Positions 1 through 8,271 of a stretch of DNA of 64,000 bases are shown piece by piece. The notes beneath the pieces were generated by a model. That model had not been told where the DNA came from. It searched no databases and worked only from the letters and a program-made list of their open reading frames with translations. Position numbers and translations under genes: made by a program. Source of the stretch: Roseateles_B flavus (GTDB lineage: Bacteria > Pseudomonadota > Gammaproteobacteria > Burkholderiales > Burkholderiaceae_C). The DNA lies in the NCBI RefSeq assembly GCF_039872765.1, contig NZ_JBDPZC010000004.1:310001-374000 (forward strand), given 5' to 3'. The number at the start of each line of letters is the position of its first letter. Within the stretch, counting starts at the first letter, position 1.

Positions 1-198
1 ACCGAGCTGCTGAAGAACGTGGGCATCAGCAGCGCGGACCCGCTGGGCCAGGGCTTCATCACCTGCACGCCGTCCTCGGGCAGCGCCCTGATCGGCTACG
101 ACCCGGACGGTGCGGTGGGCACGGCCAAGTCGCGCCCCGTGGTCCTGCTCAAGGGCCTGGGCTGCAGCGCCGTGACGCCGGCCATCTTCAAGTTCTGA
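1..198 (+). CDS. C-terminal part of an unrecognised protein (truncated by window edge)
   Basis: An open frame runs from the first base to a TGA at 196-198, giving 65 residues that end in a short basic/aromatic tail (IFKF). It contains two cysteines and many Gly/Ser residues. I do not recognise the family. It ends 17 bases before the PEP-CTERM gene, whose Shine-Dalgarno-like GAGGGA lies in the gap, so the two are probably co-transcribed. Confidence 0.6.
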   Translation, partial: TELLKNVGISSADPLGQGFITCTPSSGSALIGYDPDGAVGTAKSRPVVLLKGLGCSAVTPAIFKF

Positions 199-215
199 AC
201 CCTGAGGGATCCATC

Positions 216-719
216 ATGAAAACAATCGCATCACTGATCGCCGGCGCCGCACTGACGGCCGGCCTGAGCCTGGGCGCGCAGGCGGCGCCCGTCAGCAAGA
301 CCTTCGAGGGCCTGATCGATGCCGGCCCGCTGCTCAACGAGAGCTTCAGCGGCTTCTTCAGCTATGACGATGCCGCCCTGAGCTTCAGCGGCTTCGAGTC
401 CGTGGCACTGAGCAGCTTCGGCCTCGATTTCCTGGGCGCCAGCCACGGCCTCAACGCCACGGCCACGGCCGACTTCCAGGACGGCATCTTCCTCGGCCTG
501 AGCTACCTGGACGGCACGCCGGACTGGAGCCTCAGCTTCACCTCCGGCTCGTTTGACAGCAGCGATGCCTATCTGCACTACAGCCTGAAGGGCGGGGTGG
601 AGAGCAGCGGGGCCTACACGGTGAAAGACGCGGCCTCGGCCGTGCCGGAGCCGGCGAGCCTGGCGTTGAGCCTGCTCGCGCTGGGCGGGGTGGCCCTGGT
701 GAGGCGGCGCAAGGGCTGA
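216..719 (+). CDS. PEP-CTERM sorting domain protein
   Basis: A 167-residue secreted protein. The N-terminus is a Sec signal peptide (MKTIASLIAGAALTAG, cleavage near AQA-AP). The C-terminus has the tripartite PEP-CTERM signal: VPEPAS, a hydrophobic stretch and RRRKG. In PEP-CTERM systems an exosortase recognises this signal and the protein goes to the surface or extracellular matrix; no exosortase gene is in this window. The middle is rich in Ser, Gly, Phe and Leu, typical of poorly conserved matrix proteins, and its function cannot be read. GAGGGA precedes the ATG and a strong terminator follows. Confidence 0.9.
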   Translation: MKTIASLIAGAALTAGLSLGAQAAPVSKTFEGLIDAGPLLNESFSGFFSYDDAALSFSGFESVALSSFGLDFLGASHGLNATATADFQDGIFLGLSYLDGTPDWSLSFTSGSFDSSDAYLHYSLKGGVESSGAYTVKDAASAVPEPASLALSLLALGGVALVRRRKG

Positions 720-740
720 TCGAGTCAGCTGATTGCCTGG

Positions 741-766
741 AGGGCGCCGCTTGCGGCGCCCTTTTT
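741..766 (+). terminator. Rho-independent terminator after the PEP-CTERM gene
   Basis: A ten-base perfect stem (AGGGCGCCGC / GCGGCGCCCT) with a TT loop is followed by a T run. It lies 22 bases after the stop codon and closes the transcript carrying the truncated gene and the PEP-CTERM gene. Confidence 0.9.
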
Positions 767-769
767 GCG

Positions 770-1099
770 TCAGGCCTGGCCCCAGTGGTTCCCGGCGAGG
801 CCCGCCAGCCAGAGAAGAAGCCCTGCTACGGCCGCAAGAACCGTCGTGGGGGTCTCCCGGCCCGTCCCTTCGATGAACGACAGCGGGAAGGTCAGGCAGT
901 CCAGGAGGTAGTGCTTGGGGCTGGCGCCACCCCCCAGAAACATCAACCCCAGGCCGGCCCCTTCAAGCGCGGAGAAGTGCTCTCCCCGGTAGAACGAGGC
1001 ACCGGCCCAGACCAGGCTGGCCCCCGAGGCTGCAATGAAGAGCCCGCAAAGAAGGAACTCGACGACGTCATACTCCGGGTGATCGCGCATGGCGGTCAT
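770..1099 (-). CDS. Small hypothetical membrane protein
   Basis: 109 residues from an ATG at 1099 (MTAMRDHPEYD); a second in-frame ATG at 1090 is possible and neither has a clear ribosome site. The frame stays open further upstream, but that part is Arg/Pro-rich and not protein-like. Three hydrophobic segments are visible: about residues 13-33, 46-60 and 85-103. No family recognised. It is divergent from the gene at 1377. Confidence 0.5.
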   Translation of the reverse strand: MTAMRDHPEYDVVEFLLCGLFIAASGASLVWAGASFYRGEHFSALEGAGLGLMFLGGGASPKHYLLDCLTFPLSFIEGTGRETPTTVLAAVAGLLLWLAGLAGNHWGQA

Positions 1100-1376
1100 T
1101 CTGCCGCAGCGTCGGCGCCGGCCCACTGGCAGAATGCCGCGACAACGCAGGCAAAGCGCCAGACCCCCCTTACCGCCACCTTTGAAGGCGAGATCCTCCT
1201 GGATGAGCGGGATGACGGAAGGCCCGCGTGGCCGCTTCGCTCGGGCGAGTGGCGCACCGTTCTTTCTGCTTGCGTCGTTGTCTCCTCCCGCGAGAGCCAA
1301 GGACGAGGACTGAAGCCCACGGCTGGATACGCTGATCTCTTCCCCGTACTTTCGAAACGAGGTGCCCATCGCCACC

Positions 1377-1814
1377 ATGGAAATTGCCAGCAACGACAGC
1401 CACTTCTTTCTGCGCTTCGAGCAGATGCTGACGCCCCGCTCCGTCTTTGAGGCCCAGGGCGAAGCGCATGAAGCGATTGACCTGCGGCTCGTGCAGTCGA
1501 TCGATGAACTGCTGGTCCCGTCCTTGGGGAAATGGGAAGGGTCTGGCTCCTGGTTCCATCAGCTGGACTTCTATGGTGATGGGGTTCGATCTCTCACGTT
1601 CAGCCGCACCGTCTTTCCCTACGATCAAATTCGGCGCCTGCAAGCGCTGCTGCAGGGGGAGCACGCACCGTTTTGCATCCTGTGCATTGCGACGGACAAG
1701 CTGTCGCCTGCCAATGATGAGAGGGCGAGCGAGGCTGGCGATGACTATCTCGCAATCTTCGCGGAGCGCTTGCTGGCGACCAAGCCCCTTGCCGTGCAGT
1801 GCCCCAATGGGTAA
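1377..1814 (+). CDS. Hypothetical cytoplasmic protein
   Basis: 145 residues starting MEIASNDSHFF; an ATG five codons upstream (1362) is an alternative. The composition is balanced and soluble (EAQGEAHEAIDLRLVQSIDELL, then an aromatic patch SGSWFHQLDFYGDG), which argues for a real gene. No signal peptide or membrane segment. Such small acidic orphan proteins are sometimes immunity proteins, but nothing here proves that. The family is not recognised. Confidence 0.55.
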   Translation: MEIASNDSHFFLRFEQMLTPRSVFEAQGEAHEAIDLRLVQSIDELLVPSLGKWEGSGSWFHQLDFYGDGVRSLTFSRTVFPYDQIRRLQALLQGEHAPFCILCIATDKLSPANDERASEAGDDYLAIFAERLLATKPLAVQCPNG

Positions 1815-1826
1815 AGACCTGACCCC
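1812..1826 (-). repeat. Copy of the dispersed GGGGTCAGGTCTTGC motif (13/15)
   Basis: On the plus strand it reads as the reverse complement, with AAGACCTGACCCC intact. It starts at the stop codon of the preceding hypothetical gene. Confidence 0.6.
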
Positions 1827-1863
1827 CGGCGCAAGAACTGATCACGTCCGCTGACCGCGAGGA

Positions 1864-1888
1864 GGGTGCTGCATGCGGCGCCCATTTT
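1864..1888 (+). terminator. Possible terminator after the hypothetical gene
   Basis: GGGTGC pairs with GCGCCC (one G-T pair) around a self-complementary GCATGC centre, followed by ATTTT. It lies 50 bases downstream of the gene ending at 1814. Confidence 0.5.
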
Positions 1889-1979
1889 CCTTCTTCGATG
1901 CGCCCTCCCCAAACTTTCGCCACCCTCGGCAGCACTGGCTACATTGCGGCGGATTCGAGGCTTCGCAGGGCAAGGTGCC

Positions 1980-3074
1980 ATGGCATTCAGGAAACTCAAG
2001 GCTTCACTTTTCGTCGCGGCGCTGCTGGGCCTGATGCCGGCCCTGGGGCAGGCCCGGAGCGCCGTCGAGCAGGCGAATGCACAGGCGCGGCAGCTGGTCC
2101 AGCAGACCATGCAGGAGCGCCGCATTCCGGGGTTGCAGCTGGCCGTGGTCAAGGACGGGCGGGTGGTGCTCTCTGAAAGCTATGGCCTGGCCCATGTGGA
2201 GAACCGCGTGCCGGTGAGCGCCAGCACCCTGTTCCCCATCAACTCCGCGACCAAGGCCTTCACCGGCGTCGCGATGATGCAGCTGGCCGAGGCGGGGCTT
2301 GTCGATCTGGAGGCGCCGGTGTCGCGCTATCTCGAGGACCTCCCGGAGGCCTGGCGGGGCATTCGGGTCCGCCAGCTGCTTGCCCACACCTCGGGTCTGC
2401 CCGAGATCGTGGATCAGCCCGGCCCGACCACGGGCGCCACCGAGGACAGCATGTGGCAGGCCGTCAGGCGGCAGCCCCTGGTGTCGGCGCCCGGCGACCG
2501 TTTCGCCTACAACCAGACCAACTATGGCCTGCTGGCGCAGATCATCGTCAAGCAGGCGCGCAGGCCTTACGAGCAGTACCTGGCCGACGGGCAGTTCGCC
2601 GTGGCCAAGATGCGGCTGAGCACCTTTGGCGACAGCTATGACCCGGTGCCCAATGCGGCCACCATCTACAGCTACTTCCCGCGCCGCACGCTCGCACCGA
2701 ACGATGCCCAGCGCCTCTCCCGCTGGATCTACGACATCCCCTACAGCCTGCACGCGGGCGGGGGCCTGATGAGCACGGCCGACGAGCTGGCGGCCTGGCT
2801 CATCGCCCTGACGCAGGGCCGGCTCCTCAGCAAGGACAGCCTTCAGGCCATGTGGACGCAGGAGACGCTGAACAACGGAGCGCGCGGCGACTGGGCGGCG
2901 GGCTGGCCGGTGCTGTCAGCCAGGCCGCGGCAGATCGCCGGCATTGGCGGCCATCGGGCGGCGTTCATGGTCTACCCGGACGAAGGCCTCGCTGTCGTCG
3001 TGCTGACCAATCTGGTGGGCGGGAACCCGGAGCTGTTCATTCCCAGGATCGCCGCGTTCTACAGGGCGCCGTAG
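1980..3074 (+). CDS. Secreted serine hydrolase of the beta-lactamase/DD-peptidase (S12) family
   Basis: 364 residues from the ATG at 1980, chosen because a signal peptide follows at once (MAFRKLKASLFVAALLGL, cleavage near GQARS); in-frame sequence before it is not protein-like. The catalytic S-x-x-K is in NSATKAF. The second motif reads YNQTNY, the common variant of Y-x-N in this family. A GGHRAAF segment near the C-terminus occupies the KTG/HxG position. Members include esterases, D-aminopeptidases and class C beta-lactamases; substrate cannot be assigned and a resistance role should not be assumed. Expected in the periplasm. Confidence 0.85.
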   Translation: MAFRKLKASLFVAALLGLMPALGQARSAVEQANAQARQLVQQTMQERRIPGLQLAVVKDGRVVLSESYGLAHVENRVPVSASTLFPINSATKAFTGVAMMQLAEAGLVDLEAPVSRYLEDLPEAWRGIRVRQLLAHTSGLPEIVDQPGPTTGATEDSMWQAVRRQPLVSAPGDRFAYNQTNYGLLAQIIVKQARRPYEQYLADGQFAVAKMRLSTFGDSYDPVPNAATIYSYFPRRTLAPNDAQRLSRWIYDIPYSLHAGGGLMSTADELAAWLIALTQGRLLSKDSLQAMWTQETLNNGARGDWAAGWPVLSARPRQIAGIGGHRAAFMVYPDEGLAVVVLTNLVGGNPELFIPRIAAFYRAP

Positions 3075-3139
3075 CAGGGGCGCCCGACAAGCGACTGGCC
3101 ATGCATCGCCTCCGCCTTCACTACAGTCCCGCCCTCATT

Positions 3140-3175
3140 CGACCGTCAGCGGGGTCACGACCGTCAGCGGGGTCA
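3140..3175 (+). repeat. Tandem duplication of an 18-bp unit
   Basis: CGACCGTCAGCGGGGTCA occurs twice with no gap (3140-3157 and 3158-3175). The second copy runs on into GGGGTCAGGCCC (3169-3180) and TAAGTATGAC, related to the dispersed GGGGTCAGG motif. The array marks the left side of a broken gene. Confidence 0.85.
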
Positions 3176-3212
3176 GGCCCTAAGTATGACGTCCCGCCGC
3201 AGTTGATCTTGA

Positions 3213-3424
3213 ATTGAGGCACGTGGCCTCTGGTCCCCATGGGGAGCCGCCCGCGCGCTCCTTGCACCCGATGCGCAACTCGCGTGGACGGTCGATGCCG
3301 ACAGCCATTTCGAGGCGATGAGCAAGTACTACGAGTACATGGGACGGGGGGTGTACAGGTCAGAGTTCCCGGAGTTCGACAAGCAGCCGTACTCTCAGTG
3401 GTTCGACCAGCACGCCCTCACCCC
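3213..3424 (+). pseudogene. C-terminal remnant of a small hypothetical protein gene
   Basis: The plus frame through 3255-3424 reads as normal protein (LAPDAQLAWTVDADSHFEAM, then SKYYEYMGRGV and YRSEFPEFDKQPYSQWFDQH). There is no start codon: the frame opens after a TGA at 3210, just past the repeat array, with non-protein-like residues before it. It runs on without its own stop into the 3' end of the anti-sigma gene on the other strand. The YYEYM.WGVY-type ending is common in small uncharacterised bacterial proteins. I infer a 5'-deleted and 3'-clipped relic left by a rearrangement at the repeat. Confidence 0.6.
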
Positions 3425-4416
3425 TGCAACTCCCGATACACCCTCTGACTCAACTGATCGAGCTGCTCAGCTCCCACCGAGCCGCTGAGCGCATACGCCA
3501 GCGCCCCATCCATCCAATAGATGCTGCGGGTGAGCAGCTCCCCCTGGCGCTGTTCGCTCCGCCTGAAGGCGGTGCCACTCTCGCGGCCCGCGGGGCTGCC
3601 GTCGACGGCGATGTAGAGGGTCAGGCGTTGCCCCTCGGCGTTCTCGTACATCAGCTGGGCGCGGGCGAGCGAATGGCTGGTGACGACCTCGCCGGCAGGC
3701 AGCAGGCGGCCGCCCATCAGGCGGTAGCCCTCGGACTGCAGGTCCGGTGCGCGCAGGGGCTGGCCCAGGCGCTTGGAGAGCCACTGCATGAGGTGGTCCT
3801 GCTCGCTGGCGGCCACCTCGACGGGATGGCGGCGCTCGACCTGGTAGACGGCATGGGCGATGGCGGCGTCGCGGACGAAGGCCGGCGGCGCGGACGGCCG
3901 CAGCGCGGCCTGCGAGGGGCCCGCGGCGCCGGCCTCGTGCTGGCCCCAGTACCAGCCCAGGCCGGTGCCTGCAGCGCCCGAGACGGCCACGCTGCCCATC
4001 AGCAGCCACATCGCGGCCTGGCGGTGGGCCCACCAGGGCAGGGAGACGGCCGCATCGGCAGCGCCGGAAGCTGCTGCGTCGGGGCCTGAGGCGGTGGTGT
4101 CGTCGGTCAGGCGGCCAGATTCCGCGGCCGCCTTGCGCCAGCTGTCGAGCAGCCGCGCGGGCACCGGCTGCTGGAGCTCGTCGGCGTGCAGCGCCTGCAG
4201 GGCCTCGCGCTGGGCCTGCCAGTCCTGCACCCTGGCCGCCAGCTCGGGCCAGTCCTGCAGCTGGCGGCGCAGGGCCTGGGCCTCGTCGGAGGTCAGCTCA
4301 CCATCCACGAGCGCATGCAGGCTGGCTTCGTCCGGAGGTGGCAGGGACGGCGGCGGTGTGGGGGTCAGGTCTTGCCTGGCATTGCCGGGGCCGTGGGGGT
4401 CGTGGGGGGCACTCAT
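3418..4416 (-). CDS. Anti-sigma factor (single-pass membrane protein)
   Basis: 332 residues. Residues about 25-100 form a helical zinc-finger-like anti-sigma region (DEASLHALVDGELTSDEAQA), followed by an Ala-rich linker, one membrane segment near residues 133-155 (AAMWLLMGSVAVSGAAGTGL) and a periplasmic domain of about 175 residues. It follows the ECF sigma gene by 28 bases with an AGGAAT ribosome site, the usual regulator order. It should hold the sigma factor until an envelope signal arrives. Its N-terminal linker contains an exact copy of the 15-bp dispersed motif, translated as QDLTP. Confidence 0.85.
   Translation of the reverse strand: MSAPHDPHGPGNARQDLTPTPPPSLPPPDEASLHALVDGELTSDEAQALRRQLQDWPELAARVQDWQAQREALQALHADELQQPVPARLLDSWRKAAAESGRLTDDTTASGPDAAASGAADAAVSLPWWAHRQAAMWLLMGSVAVSGAAGTGLGWYWGQHEAGAAGPSQAALRPSAPPAFVRDAAIAHAVYQVERRHPVEVAASEQDHLMQWLSKRLGQPLRAPDLQSEGYRLMGGRLLPAGEVVTSHSLARAQLMYENAEGQRLTLYIAVDGSPAGRESGTAFRRSEQRQGELLTRSIYWMDGALAYALSGSVGAEQLDQLSQRVYRELQG
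4361..4375 (+). repeat. Exact copy of dispersed motif GGGGTCAGGTCTTGC
   Basis: It lies inside the anti-sigma gene, antisense to the motif as written, and is translated in frame as (A)RQDLTP within a Pro-rich linker. Confidence 0.85.
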
Positions 4417-4444
4417 GCGGATTCCTGGGGCAGCTGGGCCGGGC

Positions 4445-5017
4445 TCATTTGACGACGCGCAGGCCAGGCGCGCCGGCCGCGGGGCGGGCGGGCTCGTTCA
4501 TGAGCACGCGCAGGCGCTCCCGGGCGCGGGAGAGGCGGGACATCACCGTGCCCACGGGCACGTCCAGCACCTGGGCGGTGGCTTCGTAGCTGAGCTCTTC
4601 CACGCAGACCAGCAGCAGGACCTCGCGGGCGGCCGGGGGCAGGGCGGCGAGACCGCGTTCGAGGTCCAGGCGGAGCTGGAGCTGCTCATGGGGGCGATGC
4701 TGCCAGTGCGAGGCGTGCAACTCATGCGGCGCCTGGGCCGCCTGCGCCTCAAGGGACTCGTCCAGGCTTTCCATGCGGGCGGCCTGTTCGTCACGCCACT
4801 GGTTGAGAAAGCGCCGGTGCATCAGCGTCAGCAGCCAGGCTCGCAGCGCGGCACCGGGGACACGCTCCACCGCCGGCGCCACCCAGAGATGGGCCTTGCG
4901 CGCGGCATGCTCCAGGGTGTCCTGCAGCAGGTCGTCGGCACGGCTGGCATCGCCCGTCAGCAGGCGCGCATGGCGTCGCAGCCGGGGCAGGTGGGGGAGC
5001 GTGTCGTCCAGGGTCAT
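4445..5017 (-). CDS. ECF-family RNA polymerase sigma factor
   Basis: 190 residues from ATG at 5017. Region 2 is near residues 10-75 (TGDASRADDLLQDTLEHAAR, then LRAWLLTLMHRRFLNQWR). Region 4 is near residues 125-180 (LAALPPAAREVLLLVCVEEL, the helix-turn-helix YEATAQVLDVPVGTVMSRLS, ending RARERLRVLM). Region 3 is absent, as in all ECF factors. Its start overlaps the stop of the upstream lipoprotein gene (ATGA), implying translational coupling, and the anti-sigma gene follows. Confidence 0.93.
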   Translation of the reverse strand: MTLDDTLPHLPRLRRHARLLTGDASRADDLLQDTLEHAARKAHLWVAPAVERVPGAALRAWLLTLMHRRFLNQWRDEQAARMESLDESLEAQAAQAPHELHASHWQHRPHEQLQLRLDLERGLAALPPAAREVLLLVCVEELSYEATAQVLDVPVGTVMSRLSRARERLRVLMNEPARPAAGAPGLRVVK

Positions 5018-5391
5018 GGGGTGGCGAGGTGCCAGACCTTGTTGAAGCCGTCGCCGGTGCGGTCGCCGGGCTTCTGGTCCTTGGTCCAGTAGTACAGCGG
5101 CTTGCTCTTGTAGGCCCACTGGCGGCTGCCGTCGTCGCGGGTGATCACGGTCCAGTCGCCGCCGGCCTTGGCATCGGCCGCGGCCATCAGCGGCGGCCAG
5201 TTGGCGGCGCAGGGCCCGTTGCAGGCGCTCTTGCCGGCGCTGTCCTTGTCGAAGGTGTAGAGCGTCATGCCGTTGGCACCGACCAGGGCGCCGTCCTGCG
5301 CGCGGGCGGGCGAGGGCGGGGCGCTGGCGCAGGCGGCCAGGGTCAGGGCGATCGTGGCGATCAGGGGCAGGGCGAGGCGAGGGTGCTTCAT
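5014..5391 (-). CDS. Secreted-repeat lipoprotein (COG4315-like)
   Basis: 125 residues from ATG at 5391, preceded by AGGAG. A lipoprotein signal ends in the lipobox LAAC. The body carries the conserved TLYTFDKDSAGKSACNGPCA ... NWPPL and WAYKSKPLYYWTKDQKPGD blocks of the secreted repeat family of unknown function. It is the first gene of the lipoprotein-sigma-anti-sigma operon and overlaps the sigma gene by four bases. Paralogues in other bacteria accompany ECF sigma factors; the role in sensing or as a target of the regulon is unknown. Confidence 0.85.
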   Translation of the reverse strand: MKHPRLALPLIATIALTLAACASAPPSPARAQDGALVGANGMTLYTFDKDSAGKSACNGPCAANWPPLMAAADAKAGGDWTVITRDDGSRQWAYKSKPLYYWTKDQKPGDRTGDGFNKVWHLATP

Positions 5392-5459
5392 GGGCGTCTC
5401 CTGTTGAGGTGAAGGTAGAACACCGCGGCCAGGCCGAATATTCCATCGCCCTCGAAAAA

Positions 5460-5487
5460 AGAAAAGGGCCGGCAAGTGCCGGCCCTT
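5460..5487 (-). terminator. Rho-independent terminator of the collagenase gene
   Basis: A ten-base perfect stem (AAGGGCCGGC / GCCGGCCCTT) with a four-base loop lies at 5464-5487. Read on the minus strand it is followed by a T-rich run, 37 bases after the collagenase stop codon. Confidence 0.9.
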
Positions 5488-5523
5488 CCTGTCTTCAGCG
5501 CAGGCGCTGTGTCAGTCTGCCCA

Positions 5524-8271
5524 TCAGTCCGCCGTGGCGGCGATGCTCAGGTTGCCGTAGCCGGGCGTCAGCATCACGTAGACCCAGGTGCCCGAGGGCA
5601 GGCCGCTGAGGCGGCAGGTCTCGGTGTTGCCGGATGCGACCGAGCGGCAGCCATAGTCCGAGGTGGACGGCCAGGCGTTGTGCTTCAGGTAGACGTCCGC
5701 ATTGCCGGTGCCGCCCGTGGTCTTGACGGTGATGGCGCTCTTGCCGGTGGGCACGAGCACGGCGTACCAGCCGGGGTTGCTGCCATTGCTGGTGAGACCG
5801 GTGCGCACGCAGCCGTTGGTGTTGAGCGCATAGCTGCTGGTATCGGTGCAGACAGGGCCCTGGCTCCAGTCCGGGGTGGCGGGCTGCAGGGGCAGGTCGC
5901 TGAACATGCCGCGCAGGTCGGCGGAGACGAAGTCGCTGCGGGGCACCACCATCACGTAGACATAGCCGGCACCGCGCGTCTGCAGGGGCAGGCGCAGGTC
6001 GGTGTTGCTGCCGCCGACCTTGAAGTCGTAGTCCGTCGTGCTGGGCCAGCCGGTGGCCTTGGCGTAGACGTCCGCGCCGCCCTTGAGGTTGGACAGGCGG
6101 AAGATGGCCAGTTCCCAGCTGTTGGCATTCATCGAGAAGCTGAAGGGACCGGTGCCGCTCAGAGCGCGGCTGCAGCCATTGGCCAGGACGCTGGTGCTGG
6201 AGAGCTTGCAGGCGCCGATGGCGTCGGCGTTCAGCAGCGGCAGGGTGTTGGCGCGGCGGCTCGTGCAGTTGGAGCTGGCGAGGTCGCCGTTGCCGATGCA
6301 CTGGCTCAGCCAGGACTTGAAGTCGGCGTCCAGGCTGGTGCCGATGGCGTCGATGCGGTTGCTGTAGCCGGCGTAGTCACCCTTGCGCATCAGGGGCAGG
6401 AAGGCCTGGTCCTGGCTGGGCTGGCGCTCCAGCATGTAGCGCACGGCGAGGTAACCCCAGTTGTAGACCCGGGTCTGGCCGCTGCTGTAGGTGTTGCGCA
6501 TCACTTCGCTGAGGGCCACGGGCGCGGTCTGGGCGCGCGAGGTTGCGTCGGCGTTGTAGGCACGGCGGTAGCTGTAGGACACGTATTCGGCCACGCCCTC
6601 GATCCACCAGACGGAGGAGTTCTTGACGGTGCCGTTGAGCTCCAGCGGATAGGCACCGAAGCCGCCCCACAGGTTGTAGCGGCCGTCGAGGTAGTGGGTG
6701 AACTCGTGGTTCAGGTTCCAGATCTCGAAGCCGGCCAGCCAGTCGGCACGGTGAGCCAGGAAGCGGGCCTGGTTGCCAGGCTGGGAGGGATCGCCTTCCA
6801 GGTAGATGCCGCCGTTGTTGGTGTCATTGCCGAACAGGAAGCCCGAGAAGCGCGAGTACTGGGCGTAGCTGTCGAAGACCACCAGCTCCAGCTTGGCATT
6901 GGTGTCGTTGGCCACCGGCTGCGAGGCATTGGTGCCGAACAGGCCATGGAAGTAGCCGGTCTGGTTGCTGATGCTGGTGCAGGTGTCGACCAGCTGCTGG
7001 CTGGTCATGGCCTGGGCGCGGATCACGTACTGCGTGCCGCAGGCATAGGTGATCGGCAGCTTGATGCGGGCCACGGTGTCGTAGGCATTGCAGGTGCCGT
7101 AGCTGCCGCAGTTGGCGCTGTCGTACTTGTCGACCATGGTGCCGGCACGCATCCAGGCGTCGATGGTGGCGTCGTCACTGGCCTTGTAGCTGCTGAGCTG
7201 GTTGACACCCAGGGGGCGCACGGTGCTGGTCAGGGCCGGATAGCGCAGGAAGCGCAGCATCTCGCCCATGGCATTGGCCAGGTGGTAGCCATAGCTGGTG
7301 CCGGCCTGGGCGCGGTTGCGGGTCAGGAAGGCGTCCAGCGAGCGGGCATAGCTGGCGTCGTTGGCCACGGCGGCGGCGTAGTCGTCCTGGCCGTCGCCGT
7401 AGAACAGCACGTTCATCGCGGCCAGGATGGTCTCGTTGGTCCAGTAGCCGGTGGCGAAGGTGCTGGCCTGGGTCTGGTCGATCCAGCGCCTGGCGACGGG
7501 CGCCATGCTGGCGGCAAAGCCCGAGGCTGCGGTCTTGAAGACTTCGCTGGCGAAGTAGGCGTTGTCCTCGGTCTGGTTCATGAAGGCCGGGGCGCTCATC
7601 AGCTGGGTCAGGGCGCCGCGCGCCGAGTTCAGCATGGCGGTGCTGCCGGCGGGGATGCCGTTCCAGCTGTCGCCGCGTACCGACATGTAGTTCCAGTAGC
7701 CGGCCGTGCGCAGGAAGGACAGCAGGTTCATGGCCTTGTTGCTGTCGGTCCCGTTGTAGCCGAGGGCGCGGCGCTTCAGTTCATCGGCGACGGTGATGAT
7801 GTTGGCGTCGCTGAACACCGTGCGGTACTGGGCGGCCGAACCGATGTAGAGCTTGTACATGCAGTCGCGCAGGGACGCGTTGTCGATGAAGCCCAGCAGG
7901 GTGCTGCCGCTCTTGCCGACGAAGTCGTTGCCCGTGCAGACCGTCGTGCCGGAGGCCAGGGTCTTGACCGCCAGGCTGCGACGGCGGGCGCTGCTGGTCT
8001 CTGGCTTGTGGTTCTCGCGCTGCAGGGGCGGGACCAGGCTGTCCGCATTGCGCAGGGGCAGCTGGGAGGGGTGCAGGCCCTTCTTGCCCACATGCTCACC
8101 CTGCAGGGGTTCGCCGGGCAGGCTGCTGTTGGCCTGCTGGGCCTGGAGGGCACGCAGGCTGGCCGTGTCGGCCGCCTGGGCGCCGGACACAGCGCCCAGG
8201 CCAAAGGCCAGCGCCAGCCAGGGCGCGGCATGGCGTAGCGGGGGCCATGCATTTCTTGAGGTTTCGGACAT
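5524..8271 (-). CDS. Secreted M9-family collagenase-type zinc metallopeptidase with two C-terminal PPC domains
   Basis: 915 residues from ATG at 8271 (GGAG ribosome site). Signal peptide near residues 14-34 (ALAFGLGAVSGAQAA). Residues about 75-400 form the activator-like helical domain of M9 enzymes. The peptidase domain has the zinc motif HEFTH (His about 522) in LNHEFTHYLDGRYN, with a downstream Glu in WIEGVAEYVS. Two prepeptidase C-terminal (PPC) domains follow (about 690-800 and 810-915), each with an ADVYxK..WPSxxDY core. These bind substrate or aid secretion in related proteases. The enzyme should cut collagen-like or gelatin substrates outside the cell. Its promoter region is shared with a divergent TonB receptor. 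Confidence 0.93.
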   Translation of the reverse strand: MSETSRNAWPPLRHAAPWLALAFGLGAVSGAQAADTASLRALQAQQANSSLPGEPLQGEHVGKKGLHPSQLPLRNADSLVPPLQRENHKPETSSARRRSLAVKTLASGTTVCTGNDFVGKSGSTLLGFIDNASLRDCMYKLYIGSAAQYRTVFSDANIITVADELKRRALGYNGTDSNKAMNLLSFLRTAGYWNYMSVRGDSWNGIPAGSTAMLNSARGALTQLMSAPAFMNQTEDNAYFASEVFKTAASGFAASMAPVARRWIDQTQASTFATGYWTNETILAAMNVLFYGDGQDDYAAAVANDASYARSLDAFLTRNRAQAGTSYGYHLANAMGEMLRFLRYPALTSTVRPLGVNQLSSYKASDDATIDAWMRAGTMVDKYDSANCGSYGTCNAYDTVARIKLPITYACGTQYVIRAQAMTSQQLVDTCTSISNQTGYFHGLFGTNASQPVANDTNAKLELVVFDSYAQYSRFSGFLFGNDTNNGGIYLEGDPSQPGNQARFLAHRADWLAGFEIWNLNHEFTHYLDGRYNLWGGFGAYPLELNGTVKNSSVWWIEGVAEYVSYSYRRAYNADATSRAQTAPVALSEVMRNTYSSGQTRVYNWGYLAVRYMLERQPSQDQAFLPLMRKGDYAGYSNRIDAIGTSLDADFKSWLSQCIGNGDLASSNCTSRRANTLPLLNADAIGACKLSSTSVLANGCSRALSGTGPFSFSMNANSWELAIFRLSNLKGGADVYAKATGWPSTTDYDFKVGGSNTDLRLPLQTRGAGYVYVMVVPRSDFVSADLRGMFSDLPLQPATPDWSQGPVCTDTSSYALNTNGCVRTGLTSNGSNPGWYAVLVPTGKSAITVKTTGGTGNADVYLKHNAWPSTSDYGCRSVASGNTETCRLSGLPSGTWVYVMLTPGYGNLSIAATAD

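Noticed and set aside
785..1450. 221-codon plus frame overlapping the small membrane protein
   Set aside because: Arg/Gly/Pro-rich, crosses the divergent start region and has no ribosome site; the opposite frame has plausible membrane segments.
1980..3074. Calling the S12 serine hydrolase an AmpC beta-lactamase
   Set aside because: The second motif is YNQ and not YAN, there is no clear KTG, and no ampR is nearby; the family is dominated by esterases and peptidases.
5476..8238. Very long open frame on the plus strand opposite the collagenase gene (920 codons)
   Set aside because: It is a Gly/Ala/Val/His-rich antisense shadow of the high-GC collagenase gene, with no family features; the minus-strand frame has a signal peptide and zinc motif.
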